Shown: positions 1 through 8,923, counted from the stretch's first letter. The stretch: 64,000 bases of DNA from Subtercola endophyticus (GCF_021044565.1 NZ_CP087997.1:1116001-1180000), one strand, 5' to 3'. Translations and numbers: made by a program. The notes: a model not told the origin generated them from the sequence alone.

Positions 1-1303
1 CGATGATCTCGCGGTACCACATCCACGCCTCGGGGTTGATCGGTTCGCCGACGCTGCCGAGCACGCGCAGCGTCGAGAGGTCGTATGACGCGGGCACGTG
101 GCGGCCCCACTTCATGAACGTGCGAATGAGGGTCGGTGCGATGTAGTAGATGGTCACGCCGTAGCGTTCGATGATCTCGAAGTGCCGGCCCTCGTGCGGC
201 GTGTTCGGCGTGCCTTCGTACATGACCTGGGTGACGCGGTTCGCCAGCGGGCCGTAGACGATGTAGCTGTGGCCGGTGATCCAGCCGATGTCGGCACCGC
301 ACCAGTACACGTCGGTGTCGGGCTTGAGGTCGAACACGGCACGGTGCGTGTAGGCGGCCTGCGTGAGGTACCCGCCGCTGGTGTGCAGAATGCCCTTGGG
401 CTTACCGGTCGTGCCCGAGGTGTACAGAATGAACAGCGGATGCTCGGCGTCGAAGCCTTGCGGCACGTGTTCTTTCGACTGTCCGCCCACCGCTTCGTGC
501 CACCAGAGGTCGCGCCCGGCCTGCATGTCGACGGGGTCGCCGACCCGGCGCACCACCAGCACGTGCTCCACCGTCTCGGCCCCGGCCAGAGCCTCGTCGA
601 CATTCGCTTTCATCGGCGCACCGGTGCCGCGCCGGTACTGCCCGTCTGACGTGATCACCAGGCGTGCCGCGGCGTCGTCGACCCGGGCGCGCAAGGCGGC
701 GGCCGAGAACCCGCCGAACACGACGCTGTGCACCAGGCCGAGCCGCGCGCAGGCGAGCATCGAGATGACCGCCTCGGGAATCATCGGCAACTGGATGACC
801 ACCCGGTCTCCGGCGACCAGCCCCAATGCCGTCAGAGCGTTCGCCGCCTGCGAAACCTCGTCTTTGAGCGTGGCGTACGTGATGTCCCTGGTGTCACCGG
901 GTTCTCCCACCCAGTGGATCGCGACCTGGTCGCCGTAGCCGGCGAGCACGTGCCGGTCGACGCAGTTGTAGGCGACGTTGAGGGTACCGTCGGCGAACCA
1001 CCGTGCGGTGGGTGCTCCACTCCAGTCGAGCACCTCGGTGAACGGCTTCACCCAGTCGAGCTGCAGGGCCTGCTCTCGCCAGAAGCCCTCGGGGTCGGCC
1101 TCGGCGCGCGCGTACGCCTCGGCCGTCACGTTCGCCTGCGCGGCGAATGCCTCGCTGGGGGCGAACGTGCGTGTCTCGTGCAGCAGATTGTCGAACACGG
1201 CGATGTCGTGCAGCTCGATGTCGTGCACGTCGACGTCTTTCACTTCGATGGAGGCACTCGAGTCGGGCGTCGACACGTCGGGGGTAGTCACTTCATCAGG
1301 CAC
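1..1303 (-). CDS. acsA: Acetyl-CoA synthetase (AMP-forming), 3' end outside the window
   Basis: Activates acetate with ATP to acetyl-AMP and then forms acetyl-CoA. About 434 residues are visible of a family usually near 650, so the C-terminal part lies before position 1. The adenylate-forming P-loop TSGTTGKPKG is read at about 380-410, and the run DVYWCGADIGWITGHSYIVY is typical of acetate-activating Acs rather than longer-chain acyl-CoA ligases. The start is GTG at 1303-1301, preceded by an AGGAGA ribosome-binding site; no in-frame ATG lies upstream. It is divergent from a TetR-type gene with a 153 bp gap containing a perfect 7-bp inverted repeat, so local control by that regulator is plausible but unproven. 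Confidence 0.93.
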   Translation of the reverse strand, partial: MPDEVTTPDVSTPDSSASIEVKDVDVHDIELHDIAVFDNLLHETRTFAPSEAFAAQANVTAEAYARAEADPEGFWREQALQLDWVKPFTEVLDWSGAPTARWFADGTLNVAYNCVDRHVLAGYGDQVAIHWVGEPGDTRDITYATLKDEVSQAANALTALGLVAGDRVVIQLPMIPEAVISMLACARLGLVHSVVFGGFSAAALRARVDDAAARLVITSDGQYRRGTGAPMKANVDEALAGAETVEHVLVVRRVGDPVDMQAGRDLWWHEAVGGQSKEHVPQGFDAEHPLFILYTSGTTGKPKGILHTSGGYLTQAAYTHRAVFDLKPDTDVYWCGADIGWITGHSYIVYGPLANRVTQVMYEGTPNTPHEGRHFEIIERYGVTIYYIAPTLIRTFMKWGRHVPASYDLSTLRVLGSVGEPINPEAWMWYREII

Positions 1304-1351
1304 GGAGATCTCCTCATTGAAACTCTTGCGATCGCTGCAGGATGCTCGGCC

Positions 1352-1367
1352 AGTCACGCTCGTGACT
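1352..1367. promoter_or_regulatory. Perfect inverted repeat between acsA and tetR, candidate operator
   Basis: AGTCACG-CT-CGTGACT is a perfect 7-bp palindrome with a 2-bp centre. It lies 49 bp upstream of the acsA start and 90 bp upstream of the divergent TetR gene. Position and size fit a TetR-family operator serving both genes. No binding data exist here. Confidence 0.45.
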
Positions 1368-1456
1368 AGTGCATTTGCATCCGGTGCCAGTATCCTGTCA
1401 CTCAGTGCCACGGGTGCGCAACTCGCCCCGCCTGCAGTCGACAGAGAAAGTTCCGT

Positions 1457-2206
1457 ATGAGCGAAGATCGAGACGGCCGCATAACCGCGCGCCCGGCGGC
1501 CGCCCAGGGAACGCAGCTCTACGCGCCGCTGAGACGAGCGGCACTGGAGCTGTTCGAGTCGAAAGGTTTCGAGGCGACCACGGCCGAAGACATCGCCCTT
1601 GCGGCAGGAATCAGCCGGCGCACGTTCTTTCGTTACTTTCCGGTGCGTGAAGACGTGCTGTTCTCCGATCACGCCGACTATCTGCTTCTGGTCGAAGAGC
1701 GCCTGCGATCGCTCGGTGCTGGCGGTGGTGGCGGTGGCGCCGAGCCGATCGCCATCGCTGGAGCGGCTCTCGCACCCGTGATCGACGGTCAGCTGGCCGA
1801 TGTCGACTTCGTGGTGCGCCGCTCGGCACTGGTGCGCAGCAACCGCGCCCTGCGCGACCGCGAGGTGCTCTGGCTGCGCGAATACCAGCAACTTCTCGGC
1901 GACTTCTTGACCCGGCAGGATCTCGGTTCGCGCAGCGAGATCTACGCCCAAATCGTGGCTGCCGCGCTGCTCGCCGCGCTCAGCCAAGTGTTCGAGCGCT
2001 GGTTCCGGTCGCCCTCGACCGAAGACCCTCGGGCATTGTTCGCCGAACTGCTCGACGAGATCGGCGAGTCGATGGGCGATTCGGGCCCGCGTGGCCAAGG
2101 CCCGGGCCGGGAGCATCCGGAGCGCCCTGGCGTGGTCGTGATCAACTCGGGCCTGTCGGCGAATGAGATAGCCAAGCTCATCGAGGGGGCAGGCTCGCGG
2201 CCATAG
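1457..2206 (+). CDS. TetR/AcrR family transcriptional regulator
   Basis: A DNA-binding repressor of 249 residues. The N-terminal helix-turn-helix runs over about residues 22-70, with LFESKGFEATTAEDIALAAG and RTFFRYFPVREDVLF, the classic TetR recognition-helix region. The C-terminal half is variable, as expected for the ligand-binding and dimerisation domain, and carries a Gly-rich insert near residue 92. The start is ATG at 1457. It is divergent from acsA with a palindromic candidate operator between them. The ligand cannot be read from the sequence. Confidence 0.9.
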   Translation: MSEDRDGRITARPAAAQGTQLYAPLRRAALELFESKGFEATTAEDIALAAGISRRTFFRYFPVREDVLFSDHADYLLLVEERLRSLGAGGGGGGAEPIAIAGAALAPVIDGQLADVDFVVRRSALVRSNRALRDREVLWLREYQQLLGDFLTRQDLGSRSEIYAQIVAAALLAALSQVFERWFRSPSTEDPRALFAELLDEIGESMGDSGPRGQGPGREHPERPGVVVINSGLSANEIAKLIEGAGSRP

Positions 2207-2270
2207 GGCGCAGGGTGCCGAGACGCGCTCGATTCGGCACGGAAGCAGCAGATGTGGCACGGTTGGGCAG

Positions 2271-3446
2271 ATGGAGCAGTTCGCGTTCGACCGGTTACGG
2301 CGCTGGCCCGATATCGAGGCGCCGAACCTCTTCGCAAGCGACGCCAGCGACCGCCTCATCCTCGACGAGGCTTCCGAGCTGCTCGACACCCTGCAGGGAC
2401 GCGACGTCGTCGTGGTCGGCGACCGGTACGGCGCACTCACGCTGGGCGCCGCCGCCGCTCACGGGCTGTCGGGCATCCGCGTTCACCAAGACGCCTACAC
2501 GGGCGAGCTCGCCCTGGCTGCGAATGCCGAAAGGTTCGGCCTCGCCGGCTCTTTCGACTCGCACCCGCTCGACGCGTCGCTCGTTTCTGGCGCTCGAGTC
2601 GTGCTGCTGCAGTTGCCGCGCTCGCTCGCCGAGCTCGACGAGGTGACCGACCTCATCGCGAGGCACGCCGACGACGACGTGGTGGTCTTCGCGGGCGGCC
2701 GCATCAAGCACCTCACACTTGCCATGAACGACGTGCTCGGCCGCTCGTTCGCCGAGGTTTCTGCCACACGTGCTCGGCAGAAGTCGCGGGTGCTGATCGC
2801 TCGCGGGCTCGCCCGGCCCGCGGATGCTCCGCGGTACCCGCGCGTCGACGAGAACGCAGAGCTGGGCCTGACCGTGGTGGCGTACGGCGGCGCCTTCTCG
2901 GGCACGACGCTCGATATCGGCACGCGGTTTCTGCTGTCGTTTCTCGACCAGATCGTGCCGCCGCAGGCGACGGCACCGCCATCGGCCGCCGTGGGGCAGC
3001 CGGCACCTGCCCGACTCACTGCCATCGACCTCGGCTGCGGAACGGGCATCCTCGCGGCCGCCCTGGCGCGGCAGAACCCTGACTGGAACGTCATCGCCAG
3101 CGACACCTCCGCGGCCGCCGTCGCGTCGGCCCGGGGCACCGTGGCAGCGAACGGCGTGGATGATCGGGTGAGCGTGGTTCGCGACAACCTGCTCTCGAAA
3201 CAACCCGACGACAGCGCCGACGTGATCGTCTGCAACCCGCCTTTTCACGTGGGCAGTTCCGTGCACACCGGAGTCGCGCTGGAGATGTTCCGCGATGCGG
3301 CGCGCGTGCTGCGGCCGGGCGGGCGGCTTTTCACGGTGTTCAACTCGCACCTCGCCTATCAGGCCGATCTGCGCCGGCTGGTCGGGCCGACCCGCGAGCT
3401 GGGACGCAACACGAAGTTCGTCGTGACGGAGTCGGTGCCGCGGTGA
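2271..3446 (+). CDS. Class I SAM-dependent methyltransferase, RlmG/RsmC-like
   Basis: A 391-residue methyltransferase. The C-terminal domain holds the SAM-binding motif DLGCGTG (about residues 251-257) and the catalytic motif NPPFHVG (about 321), which is characteristic of N2-guanine or N6-adenine methyltransferases. The N-terminal roughly 200 residues resemble a degenerate second Rossmann domain, the two-domain layout of RsmC and RlmG, which modify guanines of 16S and 23S rRNA. Substrate assignment is by family only. The gene begins 64 bp after the TetR stop and is followed 24 bp later by the NIF3-like gene. Confidence 0.85.
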   Translation: MEQFAFDRLRRWPDIEAPNLFASDASDRLILDEASELLDTLQGRDVVVVGDRYGALTLGAAAAHGLSGIRVHQDAYTGELALAANAERFGLAGSFDSHPLDASLVSGARVVLLQLPRSLAELDEVTDLIARHADDDVVVFAGGRIKHLTLAMNDVLGRSFAEVSATRARQKSRVLIARGLARPADAPRYPRVDENAELGLTVVAYGGAFSGTTLDIGTRFLLSFLDQIVPPQATAPPSAAVGQPAPARLTAIDLGCGTGILAAALARQNPDWNVIASDTSAAAVASARGTVAANGVDDRVSVVRDNLLSKQPDDSADVIVCNPPFHVGSSVHTGVALEMFRDAARVLRPGGRLFTVFNSHLAYQADLRRLVGPTRELGRNTKFVVTESVPR

Positions 3447-3470
3447 CGCCCGCCCCCGTAGGCTGGAGTC

Positions 3471-4289
3471 GTGTCAGTTACGGTTCGTGAAGTCAACGCA
3501 GTGATCGAGGGGCTCTGGCCCGTCGAGCATGCCGAGCCGTGGGATGCGCCCGGGCTGCTCTCGGGCGACCCGCAGGCCGAGGTCACGAGCATCCGTCTCG
3601 CCGTCGACGCCGTCGCCGAGACGGTCGACGAGGCTGTGGCTGCCGGAGACGATTTGTTGCTCGTGCATCATCCGCTTCTGTTGCGCGGGGTGACGACGGT
3701 CGCAGAGACCACCTACAAGGGGTCTATGCTCGCGCGGCTGATTCGCGGCGGCTGCGCCCTGGTCGCGGCGCACACGAACGCCGACATCGTCGACAACGGC
3801 GTCTCGAGCGTCATCGCACGCAGGCTCGGGCTGGCGAACGAGGTTGCGCTGGTCGCGGGCGCGGTGCCGGGAACCGGCCTGGGCCGGGCGGGCGACCTCG
3901 CCGAGCCGGTCACCCTCGGGCGGCTCGCACTGATTCTGGCCGAACTGCTGCCGGCCACGGCCACGGGCATCCGGGTTTCCGGCGGGTACGACACACCGAT
4001 CTCGCGCGTCGCGCTGTGCGGCGGCGCCGGCGACTCGCTGCTCGGCAACCCCGAGGTGCGGTCGGCCGATGTGTACATCACGTCTGATCTGCGGCACCAT
4101 CCCGCTTCCGAGGCCCGCGAACAAGCCCTGCTCGGCCGAGGGCCCGCGCTCATCGACGTGTCGCACTGGGCGAGCGAGTGGCTCTGGCTCGACGTCGCAG
4201 CAGCCCAGCTGCGGGATGCCCTGCCGGGCGTCACCGTGAGCGTCAGCGACATTCGTACCGACCCCTGGGAGTTCGTCGTCACGCAGTGA
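3471..4289 (+). CDS. NIF3-like dinuclear metal-centre protein (YbgI/NIF3 family)
   Basis: A 272-residue member of the NIF3 family, which forms toroidal hexamers with a two-metal site. It is often annotated as GTP cyclohydrolase 1 type 2, but its biochemical role is not settled. Metal-ligand motifs are visible: VHHPLL with His66-His67, HTNAD with His101 and Asp105, and the C-terminal DVSHWASEW. The start is GTG at 3471. The next gene on the same strand is the coiled-coil zinc-ribbon-type protein, a common pairing in actinobacteria and probably an operon. Confidence 0.88.
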   Translation: MSVTVREVNAVIEGLWPVEHAEPWDAPGLLSGDPQAEVTSIRLAVDAVAETVDEAVAAGDDLLLVHHPLLLRGVTTVAETTYKGSMLARLIRGGCALVAAHTNADIVDNGVSSVIARRLGLANEVALVAGAVPGTGLGRAGDLAEPVTLGRLALILAELLPATATGIRVSGGYDTPISRVALCGGAGDSLLGNPEVRSADVYITSDLRHHPASEAREQALLGRGPALIDVSHWASEWLWLDVAAAQLRDALPGVTVSVSDIRTDPWEFVVTQ

Positions 4290-4352
4290 CTCTGACCTGA
4301 CTCAGTACTCCGGCCCCGATCATCCGTTTCACCGAAGGAACCAGCACCCATC

Positions 4353-5087
4353 ATGAAAGCACCCGTCGCAGAACAGAGGTCGCTGCTCGACCTGCAGGCG
4401 GCCGACACCCGCCTCGCCCAGCTCGGCCACAAGGCTAAGACGCTGCCGCAGCAGAAAAGGCTCGACGAGTTGGCCGGGCAGACGTCGGAGGTCTCGCACC
4501 GGCACGCCGCCGTGCGCGGTGAGCTCGAAGACGCCGAGCTCGAGATCTCGCGGGTGGAATCCGACGTGGAGGTCGTGGCTGCGCGCCTGAAGCGCGACCG
4601 CGACCGACTGCAGTTGAGCTCATCGGCGAAAGACATTCAGGGGCTCGAGCACGAGATCACCTCCCTCGAGAAGCGCCGCTCCGACCTCGAAGACATAGAG
4701 TTGGCGGTCATGGAGCGGCTCGACGACATCAACGCGAGACTCGCCGTCGTCACCGAAGAGCTCGGCGTCTTCACGGCCGAGCGCGACGAGTTGGTGGTCT
4801 CGCGCGATGCTGCTCTCGCCGAGATCAACCACGAGCGCGCCGGAGTGCAAGTCTCGCGCGACCTCATCGCCGCGGGTGTGAGCGACGAGTTGCTCGCGCT
4901 CTACAACCGGCAGCGGGAGCGGTACGGCATCGGCGCCGCACTGCTCACGCGCGGAATCTCGATGGGCAGCAACGTGAAGCTGCACGAATCCGACCTCGCG
5001 AAGATTCGCCAGGCCGAGCCCGACGACGTGGTGCTCGACCCTGACAGCAGCTGCATTCTCGTGCGCACGGAGGAGTCGGGGCTGTAG
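4353..5087 (+). CDS. Coiled-coil protein of the C4-type zinc ribbon (zf-RING_7) family, ribbon degenerate
   Basis: A 244-residue protein. Residues about 5-160 are a charged heptad-rich helix (LLDLQAADTRLAQLGHKAKT and later ELEDAELEISRVESDVE), predicted to form a long coiled-coil hairpin. The family normally ends in a Cys4 zinc ribbon; here the C-terminus reads VVLDPDSSCILVRTEESGL and has only one cysteine, so a four-cysteine site cannot form. Family members next to NIF3 genes have been linked to translation or RNA functions, which remain uncertain. The start is ATG at 4353, 63 bp after the NIF3-like gene. Confidence 0.82.
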   Translation: MKAPVAEQRSLLDLQAADTRLAQLGHKAKTLPQQKRLDELAGQTSEVSHRHAAVRGELEDAELEISRVESDVEVVAARLKRDRDRLQLSSSAKDIQGLEHEITSLEKRRSDLEDIELAVMERLDDINARLAVVTEELGVFTAERDELVVSRDAALAEINHERAGVQVSRDLIAAGVSDELLALYNRQRERYGIGAALLTRGISMGSNVKLHESDLAKIRQAEPDDVVLDPDSSCILVRTEESGL

Positions 5088-5157
5088 GGGCCGCTCTGGC
5101 TGCTCGGGCCGGTCGGGCTGGTCGGGCTGGCGTGGAGAAAGTCGATGTCAGAGGTTC

Positions 5158-6750
5158 GTGATCTACTTCAATCATGACCGAGCAATATTCAACCCATTTT
5201 GTTCGCCGGTCGCGACCGACGACGCTGTGAGCGTCTGGGTGACGTCTGAAGTTTTCACTGCGGAGCCGTTCGCAGCGGATCCTTTCGCTGCGAAGTGTTT
5301 CGCTGGTGTCCGGTTCATCTGCGAAGACGACGTCGTCGAGTCGGTGCCCGTCGAAGAGCTGCGCGACGTGCTCGCCTTGGCCGTTCGAGAGGTGATCGAC
5401 GGCGCGCGCGCAATCGCCGAGGCACAGGCCGACCAGGCGGTTCGAATCGAGCGAGTTCGTCGCGCGCGCCTCGAACTCCGCCCGGTCGACCGTTCGGCCG
5501 GTGGCACGGCCGGTACAAGCGGCACGGGATGGTCGGCCGAGGCCGTGGCAGAGCGTGAGGTCGTGACCGAACTCGCCGCCGCCCTCCACCTGAACGAGCC
5601 AGATGCTCGCCGGGCTGTCGAGACCAGCTCACGCTTGACCGCAGATTTCCCCGAAACCCTCGACGCGCTCCGGCGGGGCATGATCTCCTATCGTCACGCT
5701 GAGAAGATCGTTCAGCACAGCTTTGTGCTGGCAGACGACGTTCTCGCCGACTACGAACGGCGCGTCCTTCCCGTCGCCGAGACGGTCTCGGTGCAACGGC
5801 TCGAACGCGAAGCCCGTGCCGCGGTGGAATCGGCCCAGCCAACGACGGCGATCGAGCGCCACCTCGAAGCCGCGAAGACCCGACGGGTGTACGTCGAGCC
5901 GGGCGCCGACGGCATGGCGTACCTGACTCACTATCTGCCCGCTGTCGAAGCCCTCGCAATCTACAATCGCGCTACAGAACTCGCCCGATCGCTCAAGAAT
6001 GCCGGCGATCCACGCACGCTCACCCAGCTGCGGGCCGATGCTCTCACCGACCTCATGCTCAACGGTGAGACCTCGATCCCCGGTGCGACGCGCGGAATCC
6101 GGCCCCACGTTCGCCTCACGGTTCCCGTGCTGACGCTTCTCGGTGCGGTGCCCACGCAGATCGGCCCTCAACGCACAGCGCCAGCTGATCTCGACCCGAC
6201 TCACTGTGATCCGACCTATCTCGACCCGGCCCAGCTCGAGGGTTTCGGCCCGATCGACCGACTTACGGCCCTCGAGCTGGCACGCGATGCGCCATCCCTC
6301 GTGCGTGTTCTCACCGATCCCATCACAGGTTGCGTGCTGAATTACGGTCGACAGCGTTACAAACCACCGGCCGAACTCGATGAACTAGTGCGATTGGCTT
6401 ACCAGGAATGCACTTTTCCGATCAGCTGCACTTCATCAGCTGTCGCCGAGCTCGACCATACTCGCGCGTGGAGCGAAGGCGGTGAAACCTCGTTCGGCAA
6501 CATCGCGCCGCTGTGTTCCACACATCACAAAGTGAAGCATCACACCGAGTGGAAGGTCGAGCAAGACCCGGGAGGTTCGGGCATCATCACCTGGACCTCT
6601 CCCGCTGGCTTCGCCTATCGCGTCGAGCCGACGCCGATCGTTCGGCCGAAGCCGCGGTTCACCGAGTGGCACCCAGCACGATCAGCCGACAGCAGAGCAC
6701 CGCTTGTGACTTCGAATCCGCACGGTGTGCAGACCGATCCTCCGTTCTGA
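5158..6750 (+). CDS. DUF222 protein with C-terminal HNH endonuclease domain (13E12 repeat-like family)
   Basis: A 530-residue protein with a DUF222 region over roughly residues 60-350 and an HNH nuclease domain at the end. The HNH core is seen as CTFPISC (about 417-423), ELDHTRAW (about 430-437), GNIAPLC and THHKVKHH (about 453-460). Such proteins are multicopy in many actinobacteria and are often tied to mobile DNA; their natural role is unknown. The start is GTG at 5158, with an AGAGG site just upstream; a later GTG is possible. It is monocistronic by position and followed by the RNase P RNA gene. Confidence 0.88.
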   Translation: MIYFNHDRAIFNPFCSPVATDDAVSVWVTSEVFTAEPFAADPFAAKCFAGVRFICEDDVVESVPVEELRDVLALAVREVIDGARAIAEAQADQAVRIERVRRARLELRPVDRSAGGTAGTSGTGWSAEAVAEREVVTELAAALHLNEPDARRAVETSSRLTADFPETLDALRRGMISYRHAEKIVQHSFVLADDVLADYERRVLPVAETVSVQRLEREARAAVESAQPTTAIERHLEAAKTRRVYVEPGADGMAYLTHYLPAVEALAIYNRATELARSLKNAGDPRTLTQLRADALTDLMLNGETSIPGATRGIRPHVRLTVPVLTLLGAVPTQIGPQRTAPADLDPTHCDPTYLDPAQLEGFGPIDRLTALELARDAPSLVRVLTDPITGCVLNYGRQRYKPPAELDELVRLAYQECTFPISCTSSAVAELDHTRAWSEGGETSFGNIAPLCSTHHKVKHHTEWKVEQDPGGSGIITWTSPAGFAYRVEPTPIVRPKPRFTEWHPARSADSRAPLVTSNPHGVQTDPPF

Positions 6751-6799
6751 GCGTCGGGCGACGGTGAGACAGATCGTGCTCATCGAAACGCTCCGGCTT

Positions 6800-6829
6800 C
6801 AGTAGGGCGTATATCAGTAGTGCGTATAT
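6800..6829. repeat. Two tandem 15-bp repeats upstream of rnpB
   Basis: Two copies of CAGTAGKGCGTATAT (one mismatch) lie head to tail about 80 bp before the RNase P RNA. They sit in non-coding DNA between the HNH gene and rnpB. No function can be assigned. Confidence 0.6.
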
Positions 6830-6896
6830 GCAGTCGACGACGGCTGCGGCGCAGGCGTGGTAAGAGATACCGACGAGGGTGTGCGGTGCGTAGCGG

Positions 6897-6902
6897 TAGA
6901 CT
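6897..6902 (+). promoter_or_regulatory. Candidate -10 element of rnpB
   Basis: TAGACT lies 9 bp before the first base of the P1 helix of the RNase P RNA, the spacing expected for a -10 hexamer. No good -35 hexamer is seen at the matching distance. Confidence 0.45.
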
Positions 6903-6910
6903 CGGGGCTG

Positions 6911-7346
6911 CGAATGGGTCGGCAAGACGGTCGCGTTGGCTGGAGCATCCGCGAGTCTCGTACTCGCAGAAGTGAGGGCCACCGAGGAACGTCCGGGCTC
7001 CGCAGAGCAGGGCGGTGGGTAACACCCACCCGGGGAGACCCGAGAGAACAGTGCCACAGAGAACAGACCGCCACGATTTCCAGAGGTGCCTCCGGGTGCC
7101 TTCGGGCCTCGGGGTAAGGGTGAAACGGTGGTGTAAGAGACCACCAGCTGCCATGGTGACATGGCTGGCTTGGTAAACCTCGCCCGGAGCAAGGTCAGAC
7201 AGAAGGCGATACGGCTGCTCGTCGTGTCTTCGGGTAGACCGCTAGAGGCGTGCGGCAACGTACGTCGTAGATAGATGGCCGTCCATGGATGAGCGCCTCG
7301 CGGCGCCCGCCCAAGACAGAACCCGGCGTAACAGCCGGCCCACTCG
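6911..7346 (+). ncRNA. rnpB: RNase P RNA component, bacterial class A
   Basis: The catalytic RNA that matures tRNA 5' ends. Conserved blocks are visible in order: GAGGAACGTCCGGGCTCC near 6983, GAGCAGGGCGGTGGGTAACA near 7004, GGGTAAGGGTGAAACGGTG near 7110, the run GTAAACC near 7174, GAAGGCGATACGGCTG near 7204, and the 3' block CCCAAGACAGAACCCGG near 7310. The ends are set by helix P1: 6911-6923 pairs with 7334-7346 with a single mismatch. The length, about 436 nt, suits an actinobacterial type A RNA. Confidence 0.96.
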
Positions 7347-7360
7347 CCCCACCCGCTGAC

Positions 7361-7421
7361 ATCGAACTACGACTTTGTGCGAGCGACGCGCGCGACGACC
7401 CGCACAAACACGCAGTTCGAT
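7361..7421. terminator. Long inverted repeat after rnpB, probable convergent terminator
   Basis: Arms 7361-7381 and 7401-7421 pair over 21 bp with three mismatches around a 19-nt loop. It lies between rnpB and the convergent YdeI-like gene, whose stop is at 7433. There is no clear T-tract on either side. Confidence 0.5.
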
Positions 7422-7432
7422 CGGGCTGAACC

Positions 7433-8029
7433 CTAGTCGGCCAGCTTCTGGGGGTAGATAGTTTCGTGGCGGCCGAGCATCAGCACGTAGTCGGCGATCT
7501 TGCGTGCGCGGGTTTCGGCACGCTTGACGTTGTTGATGCGGAACAGAATGGCGTAGCGGTTGGTGGCCGAGAGGGTCGCGAAGAAGGCGGCGGCGTCGGG
7601 ATTCGCGGCCAGGGCGGCGGAGAGATCATCCGGAACCGCGATGCTTTTCGACCCGGCGTAGGCCGCGGCCCAGCGGCCATTCGCCTTGGCGCGCTCGATC
7701 TCGGCGAGGCCGGCGGCCTTCATGCGACCGGCTGCGACGAGCGCCTCGGCCTTGTCGACATTGATCTTCGACCAGAGGCTCTGCGGGCGGCGGGGGCCGA
7801 AGTTCTGCAGAAAGTGGTGCTCGTCGAGGCTGCCTTTCTGGCCATCGATCCAGCCGTAGCACAGCGCCTCGTCGTGGGCTTCGGCGTAGCTCACGCTCGA
7901 GTGATCGCCGCCCTTCTTGGCGATGGCGAGACGGATGCCCGGCGACGACTCGTGGTGCGCGGCGAGCCACTCGGCCCACGTCGCCGCATCGGAGCAATAC
8001 AGCGTCTCGCGCTCGATCGCCATTGCCAT
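7433..8029 (-). CDS. YdeI/OmpD-associated family protein
   Basis: A 198-residue protein of the YdeI/OmpD-associated family; the biochemical role is unknown. Family features visible are SYAEAHDEALCYGWIDGQKG (about 47-66), GPRRPQSLWSKINV (about 78-91), and the C-terminal segment NRYAILFRINNVKRAETRARK, which in the family forms the KRxETRxRRI motif. The start at 8029 reads MAMAIERE; ATG at 8023 is an equal alternative. The gene lies 21 bp downstream of ppgK on the same strand and may be cotranscribed with it. Confidence 0.85.
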   Translation of the reverse strand: MAMAIERETLYCSDAATWAEWLAAHHESSPGIRLAIAKKGGDHSSVSYAEAHDEALCYGWIDGQKGSLDEHHFLQNFGPRRPQSLWSKINVDKAEALVAAGRMKAAGLAEIERAKANGRWAAAYAGSKSIAVPDDLSAALAANPDAAAFFATLSATNRYAILFRINNVKRAETRARKIADYVLMLGRHETIYPQKLAD

Positions 8030-8050
8030 GCCCTCCGACTCAGACTCTGC

Positions 8051-8923
8051 CTATTTCGGCGTCGGAGTGGGTTCGCCGACGAGCTGGTTCACGTTCACGA
8101 GCACCTTCGGCTGCACCGCGAGCGACGCGGCGCCCAGGATGCCCGCGTTGTTGCGCAGCGTGGCGACGACCAGCGGCGTGCGAATCGACACCATGGGCAA
8201 GAACTCTTCGTAGCTCTTCGACACGCCGCCGCCCACGATGAACAGGTCGGGCCAGAGCAGGTTCTCGAGCTCGGAGTAGTAGGTCTGCAGGCGAGCGGCC
8301 CAGTGCGTCCAGCTGAGCTCTTCGCGCTCCTTGGCCGCGTATGAGGCCTTCTTCTCGTAGTCGCCGCCGTCGATCTGAATGTGTCCGAGCTCGGCGTTCG
8401 GAATGAGTACACCGTTGTAGATGAGCGCCGTGCCGATGCCGGTGCCGAGCGTGGTCATGATGATGAGGCCGTTCTTGCCCTTCGCGGCGCCGAACTTCAC
8501 CTCGGCATAACCGGCGGCATCCGCGTCGTTCACGAAGGTGATGTCGCGCTTCAGCGAGCCTTCGAAGAGCTTTTCGGCCTCGAGGCCGATCCACTTCTTC
8601 GACACGTTCGCGGCCGACATGGTGCGGCCCTGCTGCACCACGGCCGGAAAGTCGATGCCGATGGGAGCGTCGGCCGGGGCATCTTTCAGCGCTTCGAGCA
8701 GCTTGTCGACCGTGTCGACCACGTCTTTGGGCTTTCCGCCCTCAGGGGTAGCGAACTTGATGCGGTCGCTGAGCAGCTCGCCGGTCTCGGTGTTGACGAT
8801 GGCGCCCTTGATGCCGGTACCGCCGATGTCGATGCCGATGGCGATGGTCGCCTTGGTGTCTGACGACGACCCGGCGGGCTGCTGCGCTGCGGCGGATGTG
8901 GTGGCGGCCTCGGTGCTGTCTGT
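8051..8923 (-). CDS. ppgK: Polyphosphate glucokinase (ROK family)
   Basis: Phosphorylates glucose using inorganic polyphosphate and often ATP, feeding glycolysis. A protein of about 290 residues. The phosphate-binding motifs are GIDIGGTGIKGA near the N-terminus and TTLGTGIGTALI in the middle, followed by the ROK-type ELGHIQIDGG. The Ser/Ala-rich N-terminus (TDSTEAATTSAAAQQPAGSS) is probably disordered. An upstream in-frame start exists at 8965, but 8923 is preferred because a GAAAGAGA site precedes it. It is an actinobacterial hallmark gene. Confidence 0.93.
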   Translation of the reverse strand, partial: TDSTEAATTSAAAQQPAGSSSDTKATIAIGIDIGGTGIKGAIVNTETGELLSDRIKFATPEGGKPKDVVDTVDKLLEALKDAPADAPIGIDFPAVVQQGRTMSAANVSKKWIGLEAEKLFEGSLKRDITFVNDADAAGYAEVKFGAAKGKNGLIIMTTLGTGIGTALIYNGVLIPNAELGHIQIDGGDYEKKASYAAKEREELSWTHWAARLQTYYSELENLLWPDLFIVGGGVSKSYEEFLPMVSIRTPLVVATLRNNAGILGAASLAVQPKVLVNVNQLVGEPTPTPK

